From assembly GCF_010820665.1 (NCBI RefSeq), contig NZ_JAAIKC010000003.1, positions 62,001 through 126,000 on the forward strand: a DNA stretch of 64,000 bases, written 5' to 3'. This DNA comes from Paenibacillus sp. SYP-B3998 (GTDB lineage: Bacteria > Bacillota > Bacilli > Paenibacillales > NBRC-103111). How positions within the stretch are numbered: position 1 is the stretch's first letter; each line of letters begins with the position of its first letter. The notes under the pieces were generated by a model. It was given only the letters and a program-made list of their open reading frames with translations, searched no databases and was not told the DNA's origin. Position numbers and translations under genes: made by a program. Below are positions 45,338 to 54,164 of this stretch, in pieces.

Positions 45338-45407
45338 TGGTAAAAATCAGCCCTTTTGTCCATATTAACACTATTGTTTGTCTAAGAAAGGGGTGTACAT
45401 AGAAGTC

Positions 45408-45557
45408 ATGAGTTTAGAGTTGTACCAATTTGCCGATTTGGACAATCGAGAAGATCTGCTTCAGGATCTTCGCAGCTTGGAATCCCGAATGAAGCATGAG
45501 CTTGGTTATGAAATCGCCTTGATTGCTTACACGCATAAAGATGAAACAAAAGAGTAG
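45408..45557 (+). CDS. Small hypothetical protein, 49 residues
   Basis: An acidic helical peptide that begins MSLELYQF and continues with ESRMKHELGYEIALIAY. An upstream AAGAAAGGGGTG lies about 13 bases before the ATG, a loose fit; an in-frame GTG at 45393 is too close to it. It is 32 bases before the lipoprotein gene. Coding is plausible from composition, and the family is not recognised. Confidence 0.5.
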   Translation: MSLELYQFADLDNREDLLQDLRSLESRMKHELGYEIALIAYTHKDETKE

Positions 45558-45589
45558 TAAGGATTCATTAACTGAAGGGAGGGATTAAA

Positions 45590-46297
45590 ATGAAGCAAAC
45601 AATTGTAAAAATGGTGCTAATTACCGGCTTGCTATGTATCCTTACAGCCTGCTCTCAAATGGGTCAGCAAAACAAAGCAGGAGCAAGCTCATCTAATTCT
45701 CAAGCAGGAAGCTGGGATGCTGATTCACGCAACAATGAAAATGCGTCTATCGGAGCCAAAAGTGTGAAGCAATCTCCTCAGCCGACAATGCCGCTTCTAA
45801 CGATTGATAATACGAAAGCGCATGTGAACACGGATTTGTCTATGAACAGGGAGTTAGCGGATCAAATCATTCAAGCGGCTCATGTTGGTTCGACGGCAGT
45901 AGCAGTAACGAACAATAATATTTATGTAGCGGTTGATCTTGGTGGCATCCAAGCAATGGGGCTAGGAGAAAATGAGAAGATCCTTAGTAAAAAAAATGAT
46001 CCAGAATTAGAGGCGGGGTTGTTTGGATCTGGGGCTGGAGCACAGATGGATTGGGTTTCGACAAAGCCGTTATCGTCAGAGAGCGCAAATGCAATTAGAC
46101 ACGCCATTACCCGAGTATATCCAGATGTGAACATTTTCATTTCAGGCAATCCCCACTTTGTGAATCGGATGCTTTATTATGACAACCAACAGCGCAAGAA
46201 TAAGCGGATGGACATTTACTTAAATGAATTTAACACGATTGTGCAATATGCGTTCCCTAGCTATTCAACGGGTCAAAATCACTTGATGCACCAATAA
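45590..46297 (+). CDS. YhcN/YlaJ-family sporulation lipoprotein
   Basis: A 235-residue lipoprotein with signal peptide and lipobox LTAC (Cys21), a Ser/Asn/Gln-rich linker to about 65 and a YhcN/YlaJ domain at about 75-210, with AVTNNNIYVAVDL and AIRHAITRVYPDVNIFISGN. Family members are made in sporulation and located in the spore or forespore membrane. The ATG follows AGGGAGGGATT. Confidence 0.85.
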   Translation: MKQTIVKMVLITGLLCILTACSQMGQQNKAGASSSNSQAGSWDADSRNNENASIGAKSVKQSPQPTMPLLTIDNTKAHVNTDLSMNRELADQIIQAAHVGSTAVAVTNNNIYVAVDLGGIQAMGLGENEKILSKKNDPELEAGLFGSGAGAQMDWVSTKPLSSESANAIRHAITRVYPDVNIFISGNPHFVNRMLYYDNQQRKNKRMDIYLNEFNTIVQYAFPSYSTGQNHLMHQ

Positions 46298-46381
46298 ATT
46301 TGCGAGTGTATTCCTGAGCAAGATTGGCATAATAATGGGCGGCTGCTTGTAAGCCACTAAATTTCCAAGGAGGTTTCTATC

Positions 46382-46717
46382 ATGCATCAAATTACAGGAC
46401 AAATTGCTCAGTGCCAGCAAATGATCTCACAATTGATCGGGCATACGCAGCAAGCAAACGCTCGCTATCAGCAACTGCAGCAGCAAGAACTACAAAATGC
46501 TCATCTGTTGGAGCAATTAACGCAACGTGAATACCAAGCGTCACAAATTCTTGAACACGCGCTTCAAGGTCATGCACAGGCGCTACAACAGATGCACCAT
46601 TGTTTACAAATATGTGCTCAGTTGGAGCAAGAGGTTCAGCAGCAGCTTTTGGCAAACGCATCTCAGAATCAATCCAACTATGTAAACACAGGTATCCATC
46701 CTTACTTGCGTCAGTAG
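46382..46717 (+). CDS. Gln-rich coiled-coil protein
   Basis: A 111-residue protein with about a quarter Gln and many His, forming a predicted coiled coil from residue 5 to 90, with two Cys in HHCLQICAQLEQE. AAGGAGG precedes the ATG strongly. No family is recognised; Gln-rich small proteins of this kind are often spore-coat or spore-germination products in Bacillales, and the neighbour is a spore lipoprotein. Confidence 0.7.
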   Translation: MHQITGQIAQCQQMISQLIGHTQQANARYQQLQQQELQNAHLLEQLTQREYQASQILEHALQGHAQALQQMHHCLQICAQLEQEVQQQLLANASQNQSNYVNTGIHPYLRQ

Positions 46718-46807
46718 TGACAAAATGAACCCGCCCTCAGGCGTCTTTAGACGAGCTGGGGGTTTTCCATTGAACCGTATCGAGATTATGGAAAAGAGGT
46801 AATGTGA

Positions 46808-47005
46808 TTGATTAAACAATATTTTGCCGAAGTCAAACTGCAAGAGAATGATTCTTTAAGCGAAGCATTGGAAGAGCTTGTTTACGAAGCGGAAAGTCAA
46901 TATCATACGCCTCATGTAGAGGTCTATCAAGTGATTCAAAGAGGCGATGAAGCGTTTACAGTTATTTTAAATATGGATTTCCCAGGCATGAAGGCAGAAT
47001 CATGA
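46808..47005 (+). CDS. Small hypothetical protein, 65 residues
   Basis: An acidic alpha/beta protein that begins MIKQYFAEVKL. The start is TTG with AGAGG eight bases upstream. It overlaps the next gene by four bases (ATGA). No family is recognised. Confidence 0.65.
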   Translation: MIKQYFAEVKLQENDSLSEALEELVYEAESQYHTPHVEVYQVIQRGDEAFTVILNMDFPGMKAES

Positions 47006-47220
47006 GCAGTCGTTTTAAAGTTCGTACCTATTGCAGTTCCAGCAGCTGTGAGTATGTACGCAAAGAGGATGTCGTTCAAGCGATTAATTATGAGTCTGCT
47101 TATGGTCTTGCTTTACAGTACAATGAAGCGCCAGCGAAACCGGAATGTCCGATATGCGGCGAACAAATGGCTTTTTATTCGTATACGCTGATCGACGATC
47201 CGTGGTTGCCTCGACACTAA
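47002..47220 (+). CDS. Small protein with Cys pairs (possible zinc ribbon)
   Basis: A 72-residue protein with one Cys pair at about 11-16 (CSSSSC) and a second, CPIC, at about 49-52. The spacing would allow a zinc ribbon. It is coupled to the preceding ORF by overlap, and the pair probably works together. The function is unknown. Confidence 0.7.
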   Translation: MSSRFKVRTYCSSSSCEYVRKEDVVQAINYESAYGLALQYNEAPAKPECPICGEQMAFYSYTLIDDPWLPRH

Positions 47221-47286
47221 GCTTGACAACATGAGCTTCCTGATAAATAGTAAGGATACGAAGTGATCAGGAAGGGCGCGAACAAA

Positions 47287-48174
47287 ATGTCGACAATATC
47301 ACTGCCACAAGCAATTATAGAACATTTGGAGGAGAGAAAAGAGCGTTCACTCACTGAGCTTTCGACAGAGGATCGCAAGCTCATTGGCTTTGCAGAATAT
47401 GAATCACCCCGTGAAGATGTACTTCAGGATGTTATCATTGCTTTGTATCTTGGAAAAAATGTTTTGCTCAAAGGTCCTACAGGATCCGGTAAAACGAAGC
47501 TCGCTGAGCATGTATCTGCTATATTTGGACAACCACTGCATGCGGTTAATTGTTCTACGGACTTAGATGCTGAGGCACTCCTCGGCTTCAAGACGCTAGC
47601 ATATAACGAACAAGGGAACACGGAAATCGCGTTTATTCCCGGCCCGATTATGAAAGCAATGAATAAAGGGCATTTTCTATACATAGATGAAATTAATATG
47701 GCTAAGCCTGAGACATTGCCGCTTATTAACGGCGTGTTGGACCATCGAAGATCAATTACAAATCCGTTCACGGGAGAAGTGGTCATCGCTCATCCTCAAT
47801 TTGGCGTAATCGCAGCTATTAATGAAGGCTACATAGGTACAGTTCCACTTAATGAGGCTTTGAAAAATCGGTTTGTAACCGTTGACGTGCCTTATTTACA
47901 GGGGGAAGCACTCATACAGCTTTTGCGCAGTAAATCAATTCTTAGAGATGAACGGCTGCTTGGTACATTTGTAAAGCTGTCAGCAGATTTGTTGACATTG
48001 ATCGAAATGGGTCAGCTTCCTGATGAGGCCGGATCGATTCGAGCTTTACTTGATGCCTGTGATTTGTCTGCCTATATTCCGCCGCTGCGAGCCGTGGCAC
48101 GGGCTATCGCTGATAAATTAGAAGATGATAGGGAGCGTGCTGCCGTGATGAACGCAGCGGAAACGTTATTCTAA
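47287..48174 (+). CDS. yojN: MoxR-type AAA ATPase, YojN-like
   Basis: An AAA+ chaperone-type ATPase of 295 residues (303 from the GTG at 47263). Walker A is GPTGSGKTKLA, Walker B is FLYIDEINM, sensor 1 follows in VIAAINEGY, and the Arg finger is likely in LKNRF. It resembles CbbQ/NorQ and B. subtilis YojN. ATG 47287 follows GGAAGGG; GTG 47263 after AAGGA is an alternative. A vWA partner begins four bases after its stop. Confidence 0.88.
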   Translation: MSTISLPQAIIEHLEERKERSLTELSTEDRKLIGFAEYESPREDVLQDVIIALYLGKNVLLKGPTGSGKTKLAEHVSAIFGQPLHAVNCSTDLDAEALLGFKTLAYNEQGNTEIAFIPGPIMKAMNKGHFLYIDEINMAKPETLPLINGVLDHRRSITNPFTGEVVIAHPQFGVIAAINEGYIGTVPLNEALKNRFVTVDVPYLQGEALIQLLRSKSILRDERLLGTFVKLSADLLTLIEMGQLPDEAGSIRALLDACDLSAYIPPLRAVARAIADKLEDDRERAAVMNAAETLF

Positions 48175-48178
48175 GGCG

Positions 48179-50092
48179 ATGTTTGTAGGGAAACTTAGCT
48201 TATTAGACGATAAAATTGATTCCTATCTGCATATGCAGCTAGTGGATTTGGCTCGTATGTTCACAGGTCGCAAAGAGCTGGAAGTTGAGGCGGCCTTCCA
48301 TGCTCAGTACGAGGAAACGGAAGCGCGTATCTCTGTTAGTCAGTTCTGGCGAGATTATCAACCTCTGGATAAGGCTGCTGGAATGAAAAGTGATGTATAC
48401 TTAAGGGGGATTGGCAGCGCTTGGTTTACTGGCTATGAGGCAGTTAAAGCATATTTGAACTTTTGTCAAAGCTCCCAATTGCCTAAGCTGGCAAATCAGT
48501 TATTCGCTTTATGCGAAGACATGCGTCTTGAACGGATTTGTCGGAATCGAAGACCGGGGACTGCTCGTATATTCAAGCAGCGGCATTCTATTTATGCTTC
48601 TTATTATCAGCATAAGCTGTTGCTTCACATCCGCAAAGGCGAGCTGGCTGAAGCCGTTATTTTACTTGTTTACGGATGGTTCACAGGAGCGGAATGGAAA
48701 GGGGAAGCGCAGAAGGAGCTATCCATTCCGCTTGCGCTCATTTACCCAGTTTTAGAAAATATTGAGGAGGCAGAGCATACGTCTGAAATTGCTTCCTACT
48801 GTGAGTCGATGGTGGAATTGCTATCCTATTCAATTCAGAGTGATGCACAAGTGCCTTATTTCTGGATGCAGCCTGGCAGCGGTGTCCAGAAGCCGCTATC
48901 CGCGCGGTACGAAGGAGAGCTGAAGCGTGTGAAACGGCTGGCCAACGATGATGTGCTCCCCGATCAAGACGGGGAGAGGCAATTACCCGGCCAAGAGCGG
49001 ATGCCGACTTGGCACCGCGAGAGCAGCGACCGCAGCCCTGGTCTGCTGCGGTTTGAACTGGAGCGCGGCTCACGTACGGCTACGCCCGGCGACGCGCCGC
49101 GCGAAGGCGACGCTGCCGATCAGGTGCTTGCCATCGCGCAGGGGCGCTCGCTTCGCGCACAGCGTACTGGCGCCGCCTCCGGCGAGCGGCGCCCAAGTCT
49201 TGGCGTGCCCGCTGCTGCGGGGCGCGGGGAGGGCGCCGTTAACACGCACGCGACGGCGACGTGGCTTGTGCCTGCGCGGCCCACTGCTGCACAGGAGGCC
49301 GCGTACAGGCGCTTGAGCGAGCGTGTCGCGCCGCTCGCGAAGCCACTCCAGCGAGCGATTCGCCGCGCGCTGGAGCAGAAGCGGATCGCGCCGCATGGCG
49401 ATCGGTTGTATGGTCGGCTCGACAAGCGGTTGACGCGAGCCGTGACGCAAGAATCGCCGCGCCTCTTCTACAAGAAGCGGGCGCCTGTCCCTCAGCTTGA
49501 CGCGGCATTCGCGCTGCTCGTCGACTGTTCGGCGTCCATGTATGACAAAATGGACGAAACCAAGCTCGGTCTCGTGCTTTTTCACGAGACACTGCGCGAA
49601 CTGCGAATCCCCCACGAGGTTGTGGGATTCTGGGAGGATGCGGATCGCGTCACGGAGCAGGAAGCACCGAACCTGTTCCAGGTTGCGGTGGACTTCGGCT
49701 CCTCCTGCGCGAGCGGACGCGGAGCGGCCCTGCTGCAGCTAGAGCCGCAGCAGGACAATCGCGACGGCTTCGCAATCCGTCGCATGTGCGATCGTCTACT
49801 TCGGCGGCAAGAGCGGCAGCGTGTATTGCTAGTGTTCTCCGATGGCGAGCCTTCGGCATCGAACTACAACGATGTCGGCATCCTTGACACGTATGAAGCT
49901 GTTTTACAAGCCAGGCGTTTAGGCATTGAAGTCATTAGTGTGTTCTTGGCCAATGGCACGGTGCATGAAACGCAGCAAATCACAATGCGTAACATCTACG
50001 GCCGCAGCAGTATTGTGGTGCCGAATATCGAAGAACTCCCTCAGCAGTTGGTGCCGATTTTACGTAAACTACTGCTGAAATCTATCTTTTAG
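48179..50092 (+). CDS. yojO: vWA-domain partner of the AAA ATPase, YojO-like
   Basis: A 637-residue protein, the length of B. subtilis YojO. The N-terminal half is helical. A linker at about 255-365 is rich in Arg, Ala and Gly and is coded by very GC-rich DNA (48900-49450). The C-terminal vWA domain (about 435-635) has MIDAS motif DCSASM and the later Asp in LVFSDGEPS. MoxR-vWA pairs usually activate or insert metal in a target enzyme; the target is unknown. The start lies four bases after the yojN stop. Confidence 0.88.
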   Translation: MFVGKLSLLDDKIDSYLHMQLVDLARMFTGRKELEVEAAFHAQYEETEARISVSQFWRDYQPLDKAAGMKSDVYLRGIGSAWFTGYEAVKAYLNFCQSSQLPKLANQLFALCEDMRLERICRNRRPGTARIFKQRHSIYASYYQHKLLLHIRKGELAEAVILLVYGWFTGAEWKGEAQKELSIPLALIYPVLENIEEAEHTSEIASYCESMVELLSYSIQSDAQVPYFWMQPGSGVQKPLSARYEGELKRVKRLANDDVLPDQDGERQLPGQERMPTWHRESSDRSPGLLRFELERGSRTATPGDAPREGDAADQVLAIAQGRSLRAQRTGAASGERRPSLGVPAAAGRGEGAVNTHATATWLVPARPTAAQEAAYRRLSERVAPLAKPLQRAIRRALEQKRIAPHGDRLYGRLDKRLTRAVTQESPRLFYKKRAPVPQLDAAFALLVDCSASMYDKMDETKLGLVLFHETLRELRIPHEVVGFWEDADRVTEQEAPNLFQVAVDFGSSCASGRGAALLQLEPQQDNRDGFAIRRMCDRLLRRQERQRVLLVFSDGEPSASNYNDVGILDTYEAVLQARRLGIEVISVFLANGTVHETQQITMRNIYGRSSIVVPNIEELPQQLVPILRKLLLKSIF

Positions 50093-50138
50093 CAAACAAA
50101 TCCATTACAATAGATCAGGTATATTTATACATAAATGT

Positions 50139-50181
50139 CGCTTTCCTTATACAGAGTAAGGAAAATCTGACTCTTTTTTTT
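50139..50181 (+). promoter_or_regulatory. First hairpin of the purT leader
   Basis: TTTCCTTA (50142-50149) pairs with TAAGGAAA (50157-50164). An alternative, AGAGT (50153-50157) with ACTCT (50170-50174) before a T run, would exclude it. It could terminate yojO or attenuate purT. Confidence 0.45.
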
Positions 50182-50195
50182 AAGACAAAGCAAGC

Positions 50196-50244
50196 TTTCT
50201 TTAGAAAACTTAATAATGCTTACGAAGCAAGTTTTCTAAAGAAA
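50196..50244 (+). repeat. Perfect 16-bp inverted repeat before purT
   Basis: TTTCTTTAGAAAACTT (50196-50211) and AAGTTTTCTAAAGAAA (50229-50244) are exact complements around a 17-base spacer. It ends eight bases before AGGAGG of purT and has no T run, so it is more an operator or RNA stem than a terminator. Confidence 0.85.
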
Positions 50245-50267
50245 ACGCTAAGGAGGTTATTATTTTA

Positions 50268-51446
50268 ATGTACGGAGCGCCATTGTCCAAGAATGCTAAG
50301 AAAATGATGCTGCTAGGCTCAGGAGAGCTTGGTAAAGAAGTTATTATTGAAGCGCAGCGCCTCGGGATCGAGACGATTGCGGTGGATCGTTATGCGCAAG
50401 CGCCTGCCATGCAAGTAGCACATCGAAGTCATGTTATTAACATGCTGGATGGGGAGCAGCTTCGCAAATTGATTGAGCAAGAGCGTCCAGACCTTATTGT
50501 TCCAGAAATCGAAGCGATTGCGACACCTACGCTTGTCGAACTGGAGCAAGAAGGCTATCGCGTTATTCCAACAGCGAATGCATCCAGACTTACGATGGAT
50601 CGTGAAGGCATTCGTCGGCTTGCAGCAGAAACGCTTGAACTTCGTACCGCGAAGTATGCATTTGCGGACAGTTTAGACGAATTGCGAGCTGGCGTGGCTG
50701 CAATTGGAACACCTTGTGTCATTAAACCAATCATGAGTTCATCGGGCAAAGGACAGAGTGTATGTCGGACGCCGGATGATGTGGAGCAATCGTGGAACTA
50801 TGCAATGGAAGGTGGCCGGGCGAAGAATGCACGTGTCATTATTGAAGAGTTCATTCATTTTGAATCGGAAATTACATTATTAACCGTTCGTTCCGTATCA
50901 GGTACTACATATTGCGAGCCGATTGGTCACATTCAAAAAGAAGGCGACTATATTGAGTCTTGGCAGCCACATGCAATGAGTGTAAACCAAATTGAGGAAG
51001 CGCAGCATATCGCGAAAACGATCACAGACGCATTAGGCGGCTATGGACTTTATGGGGTTGAATTATTCCTCACCAAAGATGGCGTATACTTTAGTGAGGT
51101 TTCTCCTCGACCGCATGACACGGGGATGGTTACAATGGCAACACAAGACCTGAGTGAATTTGCTCTCCATGCTAGGGCGATACTTGGATTGCCGATTACA
51201 GGAATTCGCCTTCTGACACCGGGGGCTAGCTATACGCTAAAAGCGGATCAGGAACAAGTTGCTTATACAATAAGCGGACTTGAAGAAGCGTTATCGGTTC
51301 CGAATACGCAAGTTCGCGTGTTTGGTAAGCCGGAGACCAAGGTGGGGCGCCGTATGGCAGTGGCTTTAAGCAGCGCAGCTACAGTGGAGGAAGCACGTCA
51401 ATTGGCGAAAGAAGCGGCAAGTAAACTTAAATTAAGCTACGAATAA
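50268..51446 (+). CDS. purT: Formate-dependent phosphoribosylglycinamide formyltransferase 2
   Basis: An ATP-grasp enzyme of 392 residues that formylates glycinamide ribonucleotide with formate and ATP in purine synthesis. [42 protein letters not shown] and [15 protein letters not shown] are characteristic. The ATG follows AAGGAGG. It is away from the main pur operon. The leader carries two inverted repeats. Confidence 0.95.
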   Translation: MYGAPLSKNAKKMMLLGSGELGKEVIIEAQRLGIETIAVDRYAQAPAMQVAHRSHVINMLDGEQLRKLIEQERPDLIVPEIEAIATPTLVELEQEGYRVIPTANASRLTMDREGIRRLAAETLELRTAKYAFADSLDELRAGVAAIGTPCVIKPIMSSSGKGQSVCRTPDDVEQSWNYAMEGGRAKNARVIIEEFIHFESEITLLTVRSVSGTTYCEPIGHIQKEGDYIESWQPHAMSVNQIEEAQHIAKTITDALGGYGLYGVELFLTKDGVYFSEVSPRPHDTGMVTMATQDLSEFALHARAILGLPITGIRLLTPGASYTLKADQEQVAYTISGLEEALSVPNTQVRVFGKPETKVGRRMAVALSSAATVEEARQLAKEAASKLKLSYE

Positions 51447-51481
51447 AGATATTAATGAATCATCATCAGGAGGAATACTCT

Positions 51482-51967
51482 GTGGAAGCTAAACCAGCAC
51501 GACTCTCCCGAACCGTATTGACGGAAATCATTTTACCAGCGGATACGAATTATCATCACACCGTCTTTGGCGGCCGTGTTATGCAATACATCGACAAAGT
51601 GGCGACAATTGCCTCTATGCGTCATTCTCGCAAAAGCGTTGTAACAGCGTCAAGCGACAGTCTTGATTTTTTTGCACCCGTTAAGCTTGGCGAGGCTATT
51701 CAGTTAGAAGCTTTTGTAACGTGGACCCATCGGAGTTCGATGGAGGTTTTCGTTAAAGTTGAGTCCGAGAATTTACTTACAGGCGAAAAGAAGACAACAG
51801 CAACCTCTTATCTGACTTTCGTTGCTCTCGATGAGCATGGACAACCTTGTCCAGTCCCGACCATTATTCCTGAAACAGAGGAAGAGAAGCGATTGTTTGA
51901 GACCGCACAGGTTCGTTACGAAGCGCGGAAATTACGGAAAGAGGAACGAAATTCGTTGCTTTCATAA
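51482..51967 (+). CDS. Acyl-CoA thioesterase, hot-dog fold (paralogue)
   Basis: A 161-residue YkhA-like thioesterase. NYHHTVFGGRVMQYIDKVA and VTASSDSLDFFAP correspond to the motifs of the gene at 22042. GTG 51482 is chosen because AGGAGG lies eight bases before it; the upstream ATG has no site. It lies 35 bases after purT. Confidence 0.9.
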   Translation: MEAKPARLSRTVLTEIILPADTNYHHTVFGGRVMQYIDKVATIASMRHSRKSVVTASSDSLDFFAPVKLGEAIQLEAFVTWTHRSSMEVFVKVESENLLTGEKKTTATSYLTFVALDEHGQPCPVPTIIPETEEEKRLFETAQVRYEARKLRKEERNSLLS

Positions 51968-52076
51968 AGGTTGGATTTTTTATGTTAGAGGAGCCCATCT
52001 TTAATTTGAAACCTTCTTTTATGCTGGTCGTATACAACAAGTAAATTAGGCTTTGTAAATAGGAGGATTGAAGAAG

Positions 52077-52871
52077 ATGAACGCACACGAAATTGATTAC
52101 CGCATTCTTGGAAACGAAATGCAATATGTTGAGATTGAGCTTGATCCAGAAGAAAGCGTCGTTGCCGAAGCTGGCAGCATGATGATGATGGATCAAAACA
52201 TTCATATGGAAACCATTTTTGGAGATGGCAGTGGAGAGAACAAAGGCTTCATGGGCAAGCTTCTCGGTGCCGGCAAACGATTATTAACCGGGGAAAGCTT
52301 ATTTATGACAGTATTTACAAACCGCAATTACAACGGAAAAGAACAAGTGACCTTCGCGGCTCCATACCCAGGAAAGATTTTGGCGATGGACTTGCAGGAC
52401 CTTGGAGGCAAATTAATTTGCCAAAAAGATTCGTTCCTTTGTGCAGCGAAGGGCGTATCGGTTGGCATCGCGTTCCAGCGTAAGCTAGGCGCTGGCTTTT
52501 TCGGTGGCGAAGGTTTCATTATGCAAAAAATTGAAGGCGATGGTTTGGCATTTGTGCATGCCGGAGGCTCGATTGTTGAGCGTGATTTGCGTCCTGGTGA
52601 GATGATTCGTGTGGATACGGGCTGTTTGGTTGCTATGACGCAAGAAGTTGAATATGACATTGAGATGGTAAAAGGCGTGAAGACAGCTATGTTCGGCGGC
52701 GAAGGATTGTTCTTTGCAACGTTACGCGGACCTGGGCGCGTCTGGATTCAATCACTGCCTTTCAGTAGATTGGCTGACCGTATCGCTGCTGCTTCGCGTC
52801 CTGGTGGAAGAAAAGAAGAAGGGAGCATCCTCGGTGGTATTGGAAATTTACTCGACGGTGATGGTAGATAA
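52077..52871 (+). CDS. AIM24/TIGR00266 family protein
   Basis: A 264-residue beta-rich soluble protein. [14 protein letters not shown] near residue 30 and [20 protein letters not shown] are family marks. The function is unknown; the family is widespread. The ATG at 52077 follows AGGAGG ten bases upstream and is preferred over TTG 52068. Confidence 0.9.
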   Translation: MNAHEIDYRILGNEMQYVEIELDPEESVVAEAGSMMMMDQNIHMETIFGDGSGENKGFMGKLLGAGKRLLTGESLFMTVFTNRNYNGKEQVTFAAPYPGKILAMDLQDLGGKLICQKDSFLCAAKGVSVGIAFQRKLGAGFFGGEGFIMQKIEGDGLAFVHAGGSIVERDLRPGEMIRVDTGCLVAMTQEVEYDIEMVKGVKTAMFGGEGLFFATLRGPGRVWIQSLPFSRLADRIAAASRPGGRKEEGSILGGIGNLLDGDGR

Positions 52872-52888
52872 TAGATATAGAATGTGAG

Positions 52889-52911
52889 AGCTGCCTTAGG
52901 GCAGCTTTTTC
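52889..52911 (+). terminator. Terminator after the AIM24 gene
   Basis: AGCTGCC pairs with GGCAGCT around a short loop, followed by TTTT. Confidence 0.88.
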
Positions 52912-52934
52912 ATTATCCTGGACGTTTGAGAAAA

Positions 52935-52970
52935 TAAGCCCTGTACGATTATTAAATCATACAGGGCTAT
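52935..52970 (-). terminator. Terminator of the sulfate operon
   Basis: AGCCCTGTA (52937-52945) pairs with TACAGGGCT (52960-52968). On the minus strand the hairpin is followed by TATTTT, so it closes the sulfate operon. Confidence 0.8.
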
Positions 52971-53022
52971 TCGTATACGTCCAGAATGCACTTTTCATTG
53001 GGATAAAAAATCTACTTAAGAC

Positions 53023-54135
53023 TTACTTTGTTCCACCTTCAGCCAAGATGGTTTCCCAAATTGCGCCTTTAGCGTATAAATCTTTATTAACTTGCGTCCA
53101 ACCACCGAGGTAGTTGATATCGAACAAGCCTGCCGGAGTTTGATAATTTTTCTCATACTGTTTAGCGATTGTAGGATCAACGGAACGGAAGCCCTTTTCA
53201 GCAAAAACCTTTTGCGCTTCAGGACTCCAGAGGAAGTCAAGGAATGCCTGAGCAGCTTCGCGGTTGCCGTGTTTGTCAACGTATTTATCAATAAGGGCTA
53301 CTGGGTTTTCAATGGAGGTTGTGTACTGTGGAATGACTTCCACATATTTTTTACCACTTTGAATACGTGCTACAAGTTCATTTTCATAGGTTACGATGGC
53401 ATCGCCCACACCTTTGTCGAAGGTTGTCAGGGAATCAGCGCCACTCTTATCTAATACTTTAATATTTTTATAAACTTTAGTGAGCAAATCCTTCGCTTGA
53501 GCAGGATCCTTTTTGCCAGCGGCTTCAGAGGCTTTTAACCCAGCGCCATAGATGGCGTTAATGTCCCATTTCGCTCCGCCGGATGTGCTTGGGTTCGGAA
53601 TCAGCACCTCAATGCCTGGTTTGGTTAAATCAGCAAAGTCTTTAATTCCTTTAGGGTTGCCTTCACGAACCCCAATTGCAGCGATGGAAGAGGTAATATT
53701 GCCGCTATGTGGCTTGCTTTTCCAATCATTCGTGATTAAACCTTTTTCTACGATTTTTTGAATATCTCCTTCTAGGGAAAGAGGTGCAATGTCCGCTTCG
53801 AATCCTTGAATTATTGCGGTTGCTTGGGAACCTGAGGCTTGATAAGATTCTTGGAATTCAACCGTTTGACCTGTTTTCTTTTTCCACTCTTCTTTGAACT
53901 TAGGTAGAATTTGATCGAAGGAATCTTTGAGAATTGAGTATGCGCCGATCGTAATGGTTACCTTACCGCCTGCGGCAGCCTTTGGTGTCGCGGATGCCGC
54001 AGTGGTCGCCGCTGTGCTTGCTGCAGGCGCAGGTGAATTAGCTGGTTTACTAGCCGTCCCGCAAGCTGTAAGTGTCATACTTGCTGTGATTAAAGTTGCC
54101 GTGAGTATGCCTAACGTTTTTTTGTTTTTCATCAT
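53023..54135 (-). CDS. Sulfate ABC transporter substrate-binding lipoprotein
   Basis: A 370-residue extracellular binding protein: lipoprotein signal with LTAC (Cys25), an Ala/Pro/Thr-rich linker to about 55 and a SBP_bac_1-like domain with YQASGSQATAIIQGFEADI and LIPNPSTSGGAKWDINAIYG, typical of sulfate-binding Sbp/CysP. AGGGGAG precedes the ATG. It is the last gene of the minus-strand operon cysT-cysW-cysA-sbp. Confidence 0.93.
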   Translation of the reverse strand: MMKNKKTLGILTATLITASMTLTACGTASKPANSPAPAASTAATTAASATPKAAAGGKVTITIGAYSILKDSFDQILPKFKEEWKKKTGQTVEFQESYQASGSQATAIIQGFEADIAPLSLEGDIQKIVEKGLITNDWKSKPHSGNITSSIAAIGVREGNPKGIKDFADLTKPGIEVLIPNPSTSGGAKWDINAIYGAGLKASEAAGKKDPAQAKDLLTKVYKNIKVLDKSGADSLTTFDKGVGDAIVTYENELVARIQSGKKYVEVIPQYTTSIENPVALIDKYVDKHGNREAAQAFLDFLWSPEAQKVFAEKGFRSVDPTIAKQYEKNYQTPAGLFDINYLGGWTQVNKDLYAKGAIWETILAEGGTK

Positions 54136-54164
54136 TAACTCCCCTTCATATGTGTATAAAGTGA

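Noticed and set aside
46392..46661. Minus-strand ORF opposite the Gln-rich gene
   Set aside because: Repetitive CAG/CAA codons of the sense gene give open antisense frames; the sense start has AAGGAGG.
49070..49615. Long minus-strand ORF (181 codons) within yojO
   Set aside because: It lies in GC-rich antisense of a well-supported vWA gene, where long shadow frames are expected; it has no ribosome site or recognisable domain.
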